Positions 35,816-44,418 of a stretch of DNA of 64,000 bases are shown one piece after another; the first letter of the stretch is position 1; each line of letters starts with the position of its first letter. A program made the translations under genes and the position numbers. This DNA is from Corynebacterium riegelii (GTDB lineage: Bacteria; Actinomycetota; Actinomycetes; Mycobacteriales; Mycobacteriaceae), in NCBI RefSeq assembly GCF_016728505.1, contig NZ_CP068159.1, forward strand, positions 1,116,001-1,180,000, in the 5' to 3' direction. Under the pieces are notes generated by a model that saw only the letters and a program-made list of their open reading frames with translations, did no database searches and was not told the origin of the DNA.

Positions 35816-36703
35816 ATGACTTCCCTTACTCCGCCCTGCTCAGATGTTGCGGTTGAGGCCTTGCCCGGAACCGCGAAGCCCGGCTCGACCTACGTACTCT
35901 TCGAATGGCCGGGAGCGTGGAGCCGCGACGTTCTTGACGGCGGCACGTTCGGTGAGGAACTCACCGCCAAGCTCAAAGCGCACATGGAGCGCTACAACGC
36001 CACGCTGCTATTGATCCGCCACTCCACACGAGAAGCCCGTCAGATTACGGATCACCACGTCTACCTTGTCTTCGCCGACCAGGGTGTGACCGAGGTGTTG
36101 CACGTGGACGGTCCGGAGGACGTGCTGGGGTTGGATTTGTCGGGGGTGGGGAAAAACGGGGCGCAACTACGCCAAAAGCCCCTGCTTTTGATCTGTACAC
36201 ACGGCAAGCGCGACACCTGCTGTGCGGTCAAGGGCCGGCCGCTGGTCAATGAACTGCGGCGTGGTGATGAGGTGTGGGAGACTTCCCACATCAAGGGCCA
36301 CAGGTTTGCCCCGACGATGATGCTGATGCCGTGGGCGTTCAGCTTCGGACATATGAGCCGTGAGGCGACCTCCGCGATGTTGGAGCACGCCGATGATGGC
36401 CTGTTCTTCGTGCCCGGCAACCGCGGCCGCGGCACGCTGACTCCGCCAGAGCAGACCGCGGAGATCGCCGTTGCGGCTGCACTGTCCCACCAGGGCATCC
36501 AGGTGGGGATTGATCAGTTACAGGTGCGTGACAACACCGTTGAGGGCGCAACCGCGACTGTGACCGTGATCGACCGAGACACTGGCCACCAGTGCGAGGT
36601 GAAACTACGCCAAAAGGACATCGAAGGCGTGGTGGATTCCTGCGGCAAGGCCCCGAAGACCGGCAAGGGCTGGGTCGTGGACACCATTACGCCAGGCCGT
36701 TGA
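35816..36703 (+). CDS. Sucrase/ferredoxin-like (Suc_Fer) protein
   Basis: 295 residues with the thioredoxin-like [2Fe-2S] ferredoxin pattern: CTHGKRDTCCAVKG and HIKGHRFAPTMMLMP downstream. The N-terminus CSDVAVEALPGTA and the tail CGKAPKTGKGW fit sucraseferredoxin-like proteins of actinobacteria. A likely redox role; the substrate is not known. Upstream, TTAGGAATGGTTATCAAAA (35775-35793) is a weak DtxR-like match (11/19). The 3' end overlaps the convergent HAD gene by 17 bp. Confidence 0.82.
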   Translation: MTSLTPPCSDVAVEALPGTAKPGSTYVLFEWPGAWSRDVLDGGTFGEELTAKLKAHMERYNATLLLIRHSTREARQITDHHVYLVFADQGVTEVLHVDGPEDVLGLDLSGVGKNGAQLRQKPLLLICTHGKRDTCCAVKGRPLVNELRRGDEVWETSHIKGHRFAPTMMLMPWAFSFGHMSREATSAMLEHADDGLFFVPGNRGRGTLTPPEQTAEIAVAAALSHQGIQVGIDQLQVRDNTVEGATATVTVIDRDTGHQCEVKLRQKDIEGVVDSCGKAPKTGKGWVVDTITPGR

Positions 36704-37478
36704 GCACGTCGGCCACAGCCTCGATGACGTGGTCGGTGGCCTCTTTCACGTCTGCAGGAGAGTGCGTAAAGCTGAAAGACTGATCCGCAATGGCGTGCAT
36801 ATCAAGGTCATTCCAGGAATCCCCGAACGTGTAGATCCCCACGTCCTCGCGGTTGATGCCCAGGTGTTCAAGCAACTCAAGCACGCCTGTGCCCTTGTTG
36901 CGGCCGTTGGCCATGATGTCCACGTAATCCAGGTTCTGTGCCACGGTGACTTGGGGGAATTGTTCGGCCCAGGAGACAACGCGGCGTCTCAACGCAGGAT
37001 CCGTCACACGGATCGGCACGACTGCAAACGTGTGATCCGGAATCTCTGAGAGCGTCATGTGCGCAAAGTGGTCCGTGAACAAGTCTCCAGTCTTAGTGTT
37101 GACGCTAAACGCGCCATCCACCGGACCTACTGTGGTGCCAAAAATAGCAACGCCCTCGGTGTCACCGAACTTTTCGACTGCGGCTCGCAGAATATCCGTG
37201 TCAATGGGGTAGGCGTAGATCAGATCATCGCCGTTGCCAGTGGTTGCAGACGCCCCGTTGGACAACACGCGGTAATCAAACACCAGCGCGTCTTCCGGGG
37301 GCATTGCAAACGTAAGCGCCGAGCGCGACCGGCCCGTGGCAGCTACTGCCAGGTTTCCGTTGTCGCGCCAGGCGCTGATTGCTTCTAAATCCTGTGGGTT
37401 GAAGCTGTAGGTGCCGTCTGGGCGGCGGTGGTACAAGGTGCCGTCAAAGTCGAATACCGCAATCTTCACGCACCTCAT
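36687..37478 (-). CDS. HAD-superfamily phosphatase (Cof type)
   Basis: 263 residues: motif I FDFDGTLYHRRP, a conserved Ser/Thr region AATGRSRSAL, a type II cap, Lys in NGRNKGTGVLELLEHLGI and motif IV FGDSWNDLDMHAIA. This architecture dephosphorylates sugar phosphates or flavin mononucleotide-like substrates; the substrate cannot be deduced. ATG 37478 and GTG 37469 are both possible starts. Confidence 0.85.
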   Translation of the reverse strand: MRCVKIAVFDFDGTLYHRRPDGTYSFNPQDLEAISAWRDNGNLAVAATGRSRSALTFAMPPEDALVFDYRVLSNGASATTGNGDDLIYAYPIDTDILRAAVEKFGDTEGVAIFGTTVGPVDGAFSVNTKTGDLFTDHFAHMTLSEIPDHTFAVVPIRVTDPALRRRVVSWAEQFPQVTVAQNLDYVDIMANGRNKGTGVLELLEHLGINREDVGIYTFGDSWNDLDMHAIADQSFSFTHSPADVKEATDHVIEAVADVLNGLA

Positions 37479-37524
37479 GGTAGCGGCCGGCTAAGGCCTG
37501 AAGCTAAGGCCTGAAGCTGGGTGG

Positions 37525-38217
37525 CTAGCGGCGCATAACCTTCTTGGACAGCCAGTTACCCACAAACTGTGCCAGCTGCACCACGGCCACGATGACAATC
37601 ACCGCTGCCCAGGTTACGGCCGGCTCGAACTGGCGGTAGCCATACACAATGGCGAAGTCACCCAAGCCGCCGCCGCCGATGTAGCCCGCCATTGCGGACA
37701 TGTCGATCACGGCGATGAAGATGAACGTGTAGCCCAGGATCAGCGGGCCAAGCGCCTCCGGCAGGATCACGGACTGAATGATCTTCCACGGGCCAGCGCC
37801 CATGGAGCGTGCAGCCTCGATCACACCCGGATCAATGGCCACCAAGTTCTGCTCCACGATGCGGGCCACGGTGAACGTAGCGGAGAAACACATCACGAAC
37901 GTTGCGGCGGCGCGGCCGATCGTGGTGTCCACCACCGCAAGGGTGATGGGGTAGAGCATGGCGATCATGATGATGAACGGGATCGGCCTAAAGAAGTTCA
38001 CGGCCACGTTGATCAGCGTGTACACCAAGCGGTTCTGCAGAATGCCGCCTGAGCGGGTGGTGTAGAGGAACACACCTAAAACCAGGCCGAAGAAGCCGCC
38101 CACAACCATGGTGATGGCAACCATCCACAGCGTGTCTCCGATCGCTTCGATGAACACCGGGCCGAGGCGTTCCCAGTTGGCTTCCGCAAGGAGGAACTCG
38201 TTCACGTTTGCGCTCAT
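37525..38217 (-). CDS. metI: Methionine ABC transporter permease
   Basis: 230 residues with five hydrophobic helices and the permease EAA loop (EAARSMGAGPWKIIQSVILP EALGP region). The ATG overlaps the metN stop (ATGA). It forms the MetNI importer in the cytoplasmic membrane with MetQ. At 37490-37520, just beyond the stop, GCTAAGGCCTGAA occurs twice in tandem. Confidence 0.92.
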   Translation of the reverse strand: MSANVNEFLLAEANWERLGPVFIEAIGDTLWMVAITMVVGGFFGLVLGVFLYTTRSGGILQNRLVYTLINVAVNFFRPIPFIIMIAMLYPITLAVVDTTIGRAAATFVMCFSATFTVARIVEQNLVAIDPGVIEAARSMGAGPWKIIQSVILPEALGPLILGYTFIFIAVIDMSAMAGYIGGGGLGDFAIVYGYRQFEPAVTWAAVIVIVAVVQLAQFVGNWLSKKVMRR

Positions 38218-39245
38218 CGGGTGATCTCCTGAATATCGGTGGTGGTTTGCAGGGTGTGCAGGAACTCATTGATTGCGGCGTCATCACCGTTGAGGCGCAC
38301 CGTCATCTTGCCAAAGCTGTGCTCCTGCAAGGTGGTAATACCGGCGTGGACCGGCTGCACCGATACGCCGCGTGCGCGAGCCTTCTCAGCAGCGCCGAAA
38401 AAGCCGGAGTTGTCGGTCAGGTCCACCGTGAACAGGCGTCCAGGTGCGGCGTTGAGCAGCTGCTTTTCCTCAACCTCATTTGGCGTGTTGCGCAGGCTGG
38501 TAGAGACAAAGCGCTCGGCAACACGGGTCTGCGGGTTGGAAAACACCTCATAGACGCTGCCGTACTCAACCACGCGGCCTTGTTCCATCACCGCAACCTT
38601 GTCGGCGATGGCGCGGATCACGTCCATCTCGTGGGTGATCACCACGATGGTGATGCCGAACTCCTCGTTGACGCGACGCAAAAGACCCAGCACCTCTTCG
38701 GTGGTTTCGGGGTCAAGGGCGGACGTCGCTTCGTCTGCAAGCAACAGCGATGGGTTGGTGGCCAGGGCGCGGGCAATGCCAACGCGCTGCTTCTGGCCGC
38801 CAGAGAGCTGCTCCGGATAGTTCTGGCCACGATCAGACAGGCCGACGAACTCGAGCAGCTCAGCCACACGCGCCTTGCGCGCGGCCTTGTCCATGCCCGC
38901 AAGCTGCAGCGGGTACTCCACGTTGGCCGCCGCGGTGCGGGAAGACAGCAGGTTGAACTGCTGGAAGATCATGCCAATGTTGCGGCGGATCTTGCGTAAG
39001 TCTTTTTCGGACTTGCCAACCACATCGGTGCCGTCTAAAAGCAGCTGCCCCGAAGTCGCCTGATCAAGCCCGTTAATCAAACGCACAAGCGTTGATTTAC
39101 CGGCACCCGAGTAGCCAATGACGCCGAGGATTTCGCCGGGCTCAACGGTAAGGGTGACCCCATCTACCGCCCTGACCTCGCGGCCGCCCGTTTTAAATAC
39201 CTTTTCTACGTCCCGGAATTCGACCCGGGTGCCGGTGTTAGCCAT
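38214..39245 (-). CDS. metN: Methionine ABC transporter ATPase
   Basis: 343 residues: Walker A GYSGAGKST, signature LSGGQKQRVGIARAL, Walker B SLLLADEATSALDP and a C-terminal NIL regulatory domain (about 265-343), which gives feedback inhibition by methionine in the family. It lies between metQ and metI in one operon, with a 12-bp gap to metQ. Confidence 0.94.
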   Translation of the reverse strand: MANTGTRVEFRDVEKVFKTGGREVRAVDGVTLTVEPGEILGVIGYSGAGKSTLVRLINGLDQATSGQLLLDGTDVVGKSEKDLRKIRRNIGMIFQQFNLLSSRTAAANVEYPLQLAGMDKAARKARVAELLEFVGLSDRGQNYPEQLSGGQKQRVGIARALATNPSLLLADEATSALDPETTEEVLGLLRRVNEEFGITIVVITHEMDVIRAIADKVAVMEQGRVVEYGSVYEVFSNPQTRVAERFVSTSLRNTPNEVEEKQLLNAAPGRLFTVDLTDNSGFFGAAEKARARGVSVQPVHAGITTLQEHSFGKMTVRLNGDDAAINEFLHTLQTTTDIQEITR

Positions 39246-39257
39246 GGATTACAGCTC

Positions 39258-40154
39258 TTACTTCTCGTTTGCAACCAGACGGTCGAGGATCTCGTTGAGC
39301 TCTTCCTTCGGACGCTCAACCTCAACAGCGGTGTTGCGGGAGTCCTTCTGCACAGCCTCAGCAACAGCCGGGTCGTGCCACAGCTCAGCCAGCTTCAGGT
39401 AGGTCGGGTTGTCAATGTCTTCTGCGCGGGACGCGAAGACGTTGATGTACGGCTCGCCCTGCTCAGAAGCCGGGTCATCCTGGAAGATAGCCTCGGTCGG
39501 CTCAATGCCAGCGCGGTCCAGCCAGGAGTTGTTGATAATCGCCGGGCGGCCCTCCTTGTAGGCAGTCGGGGTCTGGGAAGCGTCAACCGGAACCACGGAA
39601 ACCTTGGACGCAGCAGCGTCAATGTCAGCCGGGGTCGGAGCCAGCTCGTCTGCGCCGTCCTTCAGGGTGAGCAGGCCAGCCTGGACCAGCACGTTGATGG
39701 CGCGGCCCTGGTTGGAGTCATCGTTCGGGATGGCGATCTCGGAGCCCTCGATGCCGTCCAGGGAATCGTGGTCCTTCCAGAACAGTGCCAGCGGGTAGAT
39801 CTCGGTGGAGCCGAGCACTCGCAGGTCCTTGCCGGAGGAAGCGTTGTACTTAGCCAGGTAGAGGATGTGCTGGAACTTGTTCAGGTCTAGCTCGCCCTGT
39901 GCCAAGGCCTCGTTGACCGGCGGGTAGTCAGAGAACTGCACGATGTCCAGGGTGATGCCCTCTTCGGCGGCCAGGTCAGCGAAGACAGACCAAGCCTGCT
40001 GGTCAGCGTCGGTGGTGCCAATCTTGACCACTACGTTGTCGCCGTCCTGGCTAGCTGCGTCGGTAGCGGAGTCGGACTCGTTGGAGCAAGCAACCAGGCT
40101 GGTTGCTGCGATGGTCAGTGCCGCCAGGGAGGCGGTGATACGAGATGCGCGCAT
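39258..40154 (-). CDS. metQ: Methionine-binding lipoprotein
   Basis: 298 residues; signal peptide and lipobox SLVACSN at Cys 23, then the NlpA/MetQ fold (IGTTDADQQAWSVFADLAAE; LDLNKFQHILYLAKYN; IINNSWLDRAGIEP). It delivers D- or L-methionine to MetNI. AGGAGAACCCTC precedes ATG 40154. A TAGAC-N6-GTACA site lies 56 bp upstream, pointing to control by the methionine/cysteine repressor McbR (inference). Confidence 0.93.
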   Translation of the reverse strand: MRASRITASLAALTIAATSLVACSNESDSATDAASQDGDNVVVKIGTTDADQQAWSVFADLAAEEGITLDIVQFSDYPPVNEALAQGELDLNKFQHILYLAKYNASSGKDLRVLGSTEIYPLALFWKDHDSLDGIEGSEIAIPNDDSNQGRAINVLVQAGLLTLKDGADELAPTPADIDAAASKVSVVPVDASQTPTAYKEGRPAIINNSWLDRAGIEPTEAIFQDDPASEQGEPYINVFASRAEDIDNPTYLKLAELWHDPAVAEAVQKDSRNTAVEVERPKEELNEILDRLVANEK

Positions 40155-40209
40155 GAGGGTTCTCCTTTATAGGCATCGGGAATGTACGAGGAGTGAACTT
40201 AGCACCCCA

Positions 40210-40225
40210 TGTACCGCTTAGTCTA
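40210..40225 (-). promoter_or_regulatory. McbR-like operator upstream of metQ
   Basis: On the minus strand TAGACTAAGCGGTACA matches TAGAC-N6-GTCTA at 8 of 10 fixed positions. The same variant right arm (GTACA) occurs upstream of metY, which supports it as a real site. Confidence 0.62.
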
Positions 40226-40323
40226 TTTCTGGCCCGATTAAGGGGTGTAACGGTTGACCAAGCTGTCTGTAGATCAAGATTTACCGTTAGAACGTACGGG
40301 CGGATAGTGCTAGTGTTTCCCTC

Positions 40324-43300
40324 ATGAGATTCAACGGGGGAGCGCCACTTTCCTGGTCGCGGCTGGAGCGGATCCTCTCCGGCCGGCCGGGACCTGCGCC
40401 TGTGCCGGTGGGGCACGTTGATGAGCCTGTGGGGGCAAGGGCGACTGGGCGGCCCGATCGGCCGGAAGTGCTCATGCCGTTTGCGGAGCTGCACGCCGTG
40501 AGCTCCTACAGTTTTCTCGGCGGCGCGAGCGAGCCGGAAGAGCTCGTAGCGCGTGCTGCGGAACTGGGATTGCAGGCAGTTGGCCTGCTGGATCGTGATG
40601 GGTTCTATGGTGCCGTGAAGTTTGCGGAGGCCGCCGCCGAAGCTGGCGTGGACACGGTATTTGGCGCCGAACTGACCTTGGACGTGGGCCTGGAGGAGCG
40701 GATCCTGCCCGTTATCGCCCGCGGTCCAGAGGGGTACAAGCGCCTGTCCCACCTGATGGCGGGGGCGCATATGGCAACGCGTGAAAAGGGGAAGGTGGGC
40801 TATCCGCCGCTTGAGGTGATCGGGGAGGAACTTGCGGGCACCTGTGTTGCGCTTGCAGGATGGCGCTGGGCGGATGATATCGCTCACCTGGTCGACACCT
40901 TTGGAAGTAGCAACGTGGTGTTGGAATATGAGGTCTCCATGACCCCGGAAGACGCCGATAATCACGCTTTGCTTGACGCTATAGCCGCACAAACACGGCT
41001 GCCGGCCATCATTACTGCCGCGCCTGCCGCCGCCACCCGGGACGCGGCACGCCTGGCCGCCGCCAAACGCGCACTTGCGCGCAGGCAGTCGCTCGCCCAG
41101 GCGCATGGGGACCTGCACCCGATGGGGGCGAACTGGCTGCGCAGCGCCACCCAGATCGCGCGCATGTGCCCAGGCAGTGAGGAAAAAATCGCCTACGCCG
41201 CCGAACTTGCCGCGCAGTGCGCCTTCACGCTGAACCTGGTTGCGCCGGAACTGCCCACGTTTCCCACCCCCGAGGGCCACAACGAGATGAGCTTTTTGCG
41301 CTCAATCACCCACGCGGGGGCGCAGGTGCGTTACGTGGGGAGGGATGCGGTGTGGCGTCGGCAAGCAAAAGCCCAAATTGACTATGAGCTCGGCGTAATC
41401 GAGGAGCTGAACTTCCCCGGCTACTTCCTCATCGTGCATGACCTGGTGGATTTCTGCCGGCGCGAAAACATCCTGTGCCAGGGGCGCGGCAGTGCGGCGA
41501 ACTCCGCGGTCTGTTTCGCGCTTGGCATAACGAATGTGGAGCCGGTCTCAGCGGGTTTGCTGTTTGAGCGCTTCCTGTCGCCGGATCGGGACGGCCCGCC
41601 GGACATTGACATTGACATTGAATCCGGCAGGCGCGAGGAGGTCATCCAGTACGTGTACGCGCGCTACGGGCGCGAGAACGCCGCGCAGGTGGCCAATGTG
41701 ATCACCTACCGCCGCAAAGGTGCCGTGCGCGATGCCGCGCGCGCTTTGGGCTACGCGCAGGGCGCGGCCGACAGCTGGTCCAAGGGGATTGAGGAGCCGC
41801 CGGTGAACGTGGTTGCCCTGGCGGACAAGTTCCGCGGCCAGCCCCGCCACCTGGGCATTCACTCCGGCGGCATGGTGATTTGTGATCGCCCGATTGCAGA
41901 CGTTGTGCCGGTCGAATGGGCGCGCATGGAAGGCCGCTCGGTGGTGCAGTGGGACAAAGACGACTGCGCGTCCGCCGGCCTGGTCAAGTTCGACCTGCTC
42001 GGCCTGGGCATGCTCGAAGCGCTGCACCACATGATGGACCTGGTCCTAGACACCACCGGGCGTGAGGTTCGCTTGTGGGAGCTTCCGCTTGACGACGCCG
42101 CTGTGTACTCCATGCTCGCCCGCGCCGATTCCGTGGGCGTATTCCAGGTGGAGTCGCGCGCCCAGATGAGCACGCTGCCCAGGCTGAAGCCGCGCTGCTT
42201 CTTTGACTTGGTGGTGGAGGTCGCGCTGATTCGTCCGGGGCCGATCCAGGGCGGATCCGTACACCCGTACCTGCGGCGCCGCGACGGGCTAGAGCCTGTG
42301 GAATATGACCACCCGGTGCTGGAGAAGTCCCTGGGCAAAACGTTGGGGATTCCGCTGTTTCAGGAGCAGCTGATGCAGATCTGCGTGGACGCCGCCGGCT
42401 TTTCCGGCCGCGAAGCCGATGCGGTGCGACGCGCCATGGGCTCGAAGCGTTCCCCGGAGAAAATGGCGGCCATGCGGCAGCGTTTCTTCACCGGCTGCTG
42501 GGAGGTCAACCAGATCCCTGAGGAGGTTGCGGAACGGTTGTGGCAGAAGATCGTGGCCTTTGCCGCCTACGGGTTCCCCGAATCCCACTCCCAATCATTC
42601 GCGTCCCTGGTGTATTTCTCCGCGTGGTTCAAGCACTACTACCCGGCGCAGTTCTGCGTGGGGTTGCTTCGTGCGCAGCCGATGGGGTTTTACTCGCCGC
42701 AGTCCTTGATTCAAGACGCCCGCCGCCACGGCGTGACCGTGCTGCCGGTATGCGTGAACGCCTCCGGACGCGAGGCGTTGTGCGTGGACTCCACAACAAT
42801 CCGGATGGGCCTTGGGCTGGTGCGCGGCCTCGGCGCGGATGCTGCTTCACGAGTAGAAGCCGCAGCCCCATTTGCAGACATCCCGGATTTGGCGCGCCGG
42901 GCGGGCTTAAGCGTGGAGCACGTCGAGGCGCTGGCGCGCGCAGGCGCTTTGGACTGTTTCGGCGTGACACGCAGGCAGGCGCTGTGGCAGGCAGGCGTTG
43001 CCGCCACCGAACGCGAGGGCATGCTGCCCGGCGCGAGCGCGATTTCCGCGCCTGCGCTGCCAGGCATGAACGCGTTTGAGCTCATGGCTGCCGACGTTGC
43101 CGCCACCGGTGTCACCCCTGGTCTGATGCCGGTGGAGATGCTGCGCAGCGCACTTAGTGCGGCCGGCGTTGTGCCCGCGGATCAGTTGCGCGCGGTTGAG
43201 GACGGCACCCGCGTCCGCATCGCCGGCGTAGTCACCCACCGCCAACACCCATCCACCGCCGGTGGGGTGACGTTTCTTGGCATGGAGGATGAGACCGGGC

Positions 43301-43485
43301 TGATGAACGTGGTCATCTCCGTCGGGTTGTGGAACCGCCAGCGTGTGGTGGCGCGCACCGCAAAGGCGCTGATCGTGCGCGGCATTGTGCAAAACGCTTC
43401 CGGGGCGGTGTCAATTGTGGCCGATCGCTTAGAGCCGCTGGAGATGGGGCAGTGGCTGACGCGCGGTTCGCGAGATTTCCGGTGA
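40324..43485 (+). CDS. dnaE2: Error-prone DNA polymerase DnaE2
   Basis: 1053 residues: PHP domain (FAELHAVSSYSFLGGASEPE), polymerase core with GRGSAANS and the catalytic aspartates in PDIDIDIES, FEEQ/beta-binding region, HhH motifs (VSVEHVEALARAGALDCFGV) and an OB fold near the C-terminus (VRIAGVVTHRQHPSTAGGVT). The start MRFNGGAPLSWSRLERILSG is that of corynebacterial DnaE2. It works with ImuA' and ImuB in SOS mutagenesis. No convincing LexA box was seen before it; TAGAACGTACGG at about 40289 is only half of one. Confidence 0.94.
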   Translation: MRFNGGAPLSWSRLERILSGRPGPAPVPVGHVDEPVGARATGRPDRPEVLMPFAELHAVSSYSFLGGASEPEELVARAAELGLQAVGLLDRDGFYGAVKFAEAAAEAGVDTVFGAELTLDVGLEERILPVIARGPEGYKRLSHLMAGAHMATREKGKVGYPPLEVIGEELAGTCVALAGWRWADDIAHLVDTFGSSNVVLEYEVSMTPEDADNHALLDAIAAQTRLPAIITAAPAAATRDAARLAAAKRALARRQSLAQAHGDLHPMGANWLRSATQIARMCPGSEEKIAYAAELAAQCAFTLNLVAPELPTFPTPEGHNEMSFLRSITHAGAQVRYVGRDAVWRRQAKAQIDYELGVIEELNFPGYFLIVHDLVDFCRRENILCQGRGSAANSAVCFALGITNVEPVSAGLLFERFLSPDRDGPPDIDIDIESGRREEVIQYVYARYGRENAAQVANVITYRRKGAVRDAARALGYAQGAADSWSKGIEEPPVNVVALADKFRGQPRHLGIHSGGMVICDRPIADVVPVEWARMEGRSVVQWDKDDCASAGLVKFDLLGLGMLEALHHMMDLVLDTTGREVRLWELPLDDAAVYSMLARADSVGVFQVESRAQMSTLPRLKPRCFFDLVVEVALIRPGPIQGGSVHPYLRRRDGLEPVEYDHPVLEKSLGKTLGIPLFQEQLMQICVDAAGFSGREADAVRRAMGSKRSPEKMAAMRQRFFTGCWEVNQIPEEVAERLWQKIVAFAAYGFPESHSQSFASLVYFSAWFKHYYPAQFCVGLLRAQPMGFYSPQSLIQDARRHGVTVLPVCVNASGREALCVDSTTIRMGLGLVRGLGADAASRVEAAAPFADIPDLARRAGLSVEHVEALARAGALDCFGVTRRQALWQAGVAATEREGMLPGASAISAPALPGMNAFELMAADVAATGVTPGLMPVEMLRSALSAAGVVPADQLRAVEDGTRVRIAGVVTHRQHPSTAGGVTFLGMEDETGLMNVVISVGLWNRQRVVARTAKALIVRGIVQNASGAVSIVADRLEPLEMGQWLTRGSRDFR

Positions 43486-43486
43486 T

Positions 43487-43522
43487 CTGAACTCGACGCT
43501 GCGGCTGGTAGCGTAATCGCCA
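43487..43522 (+). repeat. 36-bp perfect direct repeat, copy 1
   Basis: Starts 2 nt after the dnaE2 stop (CTGAACTCGACGCTGCGGCT ... CGCCA). Identical to 43811-43846. The copies are 324 bp apart and bound a short insert. Confidence 0.95.
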
Positions 43523-43583
43523 GCGTCCATCCTTTAGCTGCGCGTTGCTAGTTGCAGGTCATATTTTGGCGTACTCAACTGAC

Positions 43584-43607
43584 AAGGGCGGAGATGCCCT
43601 TTATTTA
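43584..43607 (+). terminator. Terminator after dnaE2
   Basis: AAGGGC, loop GGAGAT and GCCCTT are followed by TATTT. It lies about 100 bp after the dnaE2 stop, inside the insert. Confidence 0.65.
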
Positions 43608-43676
43608 AAGGCTCTCCTAACGACATAGAATCAGCGTAGCCATCGATATCTGTCAGATATTTGATATAATGAGTCA

Positions 43677-43770
43677 ATCCGCTGTCGATGGTTCGGCAGC
43701 GAAGAAGGAGACGGACCGCTAGGTTGACAGTTCCCTTTGAAGCGGGCACTTCGGTGTCCGCTTTTATTTT
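43677..43770 (+). ncRNA. Candidate small transcript in the insert
   Basis: TATAAT at 43665-43670 has an extended -10 TG. A strong hairpin GCGGGCAC-TTCG-GTGTCCGC at 43742-43761 is followed by TTTTATTTT. A transcript of about 90 nt would start near 43677. It could alternatively encode a short peptide (MSQSAVDGSAAKKETDR from ATG 43669), but that start overlaps the -10 box. No known RNA family is recognised. Confidence 0.4.
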
Positions 43771-43810
43771 GATAATGTCTCTTAAGCCCATCACCCGCTC
43801 TCCGCGGCTC

Positions 43811-43846
43811 CTGAACTCGACGCTGCGGCTGGTAGCGTAATCGCCA
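43811..43846 (+). repeat. 36-bp perfect direct repeat, copy 2
   Basis: It ends in the first base of the ATG of the PH-domain gene, so this copy holds that gene's native upstream region (TAGCGT as a possible -10, 8-10 nt before the ATG). Confidence 0.95.
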
Positions 43847-44418
43847 TGTCAGACGTGCCAACTGGGACCACAAACCCTCAACCAGCCACCGAACCCACCG
43901 AACTCACAGACCCCGCCGAACCCACGCAAAGCGCCGTGCGGACGTTGCCCACGTCCGTGGAGTCGATGAACCGGGTGTCGCCGAAGCTGGCGTGGCCGAA
44001 GATGGTGGGCAACTTCATGTCCATGGTGTTGCTGTGCGGCATTTTGTACTTGTGCTGGCTGCGTTGGGACGGCCTGGTGTTCCTCATCCCACTGTGCGTC
44101 TTTGGCGTCTTTTTCATCTGGCAGTTCTTCCTGATCCCGTTCCAGGTGCGCAACATGGGCTGGCTGGAAACGGAAGATGAGCTGATCTTGAGCACCGGTA
44201 AGTGGTTTCACACCATCACGGTGATTCCGTACGGACGTATCCAGTTTGTGGACGTGGAATCTGGCCCGGTTGGCCGCGCGCTGGGGCTGAAAGAGCTGAA
44301 GGTGCACACGGCGTCGAACTCGTCGAATTCGGAGTTGCCGGGGCTGCTCGCCGCTGACGCGGATGCGCTGCGTGACCGCCTTGCGGTGAAGGCTCGTGAA
44401 CGGATGAGCGGCCTGTGA
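43846..44418 (+). CDS. PH (DUF304, bPH2) domain membrane protein, small subunit
   Basis: 190 residues: Pro/Thr-rich N-terminus, two transmembrane helices (FMSMVLLCGILYLCWLRWDG, FLIPLCVFGVFFIWQFFLIP) and a bacterial PH domain (GWLETEDELILSTGKWFHTI ... VIPYGRIQFVDVESGPVGRA). It pairs with the next gene, whose GTG overlaps its stop by 4 nt. The pair resembles YdbS-YdbT of Bacillus, membrane proteins linked to resistance to some bacteriocins there. Confidence 0.85.
   Translation: MSDVPTGTTNPQPATEPTELTDPAEPTQSAVRTLPTSVESMNRVSPKLAWPKMVGNFMSMVLLCGILYLCWLRWDGLVFLIPLCVFGVFFIWQFFLIPFQVRNMGWLETEDELILSTGKWFHTITVIPYGRIQFVDVESGPVGRALGLKELKVHTASNSSNSELPGLLAADADALRDRLAVKARERMSGL

Larger units (their letters stand above)
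43523..43810. other. 288-bp insert between the direct repeats
   Basis: More AT-rich than the surroundings. It contains two hairpins followed by T runs and a near-consensus -10 box. A minus-strand open frame (43534-43794, 86 codons) spans most of it, but with no ribosome site or recognisable domain, so I do not call it a gene. Confidence 0.6.

Noticed and set aside
37490..37520. Tandem GCTAAGGCCTGAA next to metI as a regulatory repeat
   Set aside because: Only two short copies downstream of the operon; no evidence of function.
40285..40300. LexA box upstream of dnaE2
   Set aside because: TAGAACGTACGG matches only one half of the palindrome; not strong enough to call.
40051..41280. 409-codon minus-strand open frame spanning metQ and dnaE2
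   Set aside because: It crosses the divergent promoter region and the starts of two certain genes; no domain.
43534..43794. 86-codon minus-strand frame in the 288-bp insert
   Set aside because: It runs through both hairpins and the promoter-like signal, has no ribosome site and no recognisable domain.
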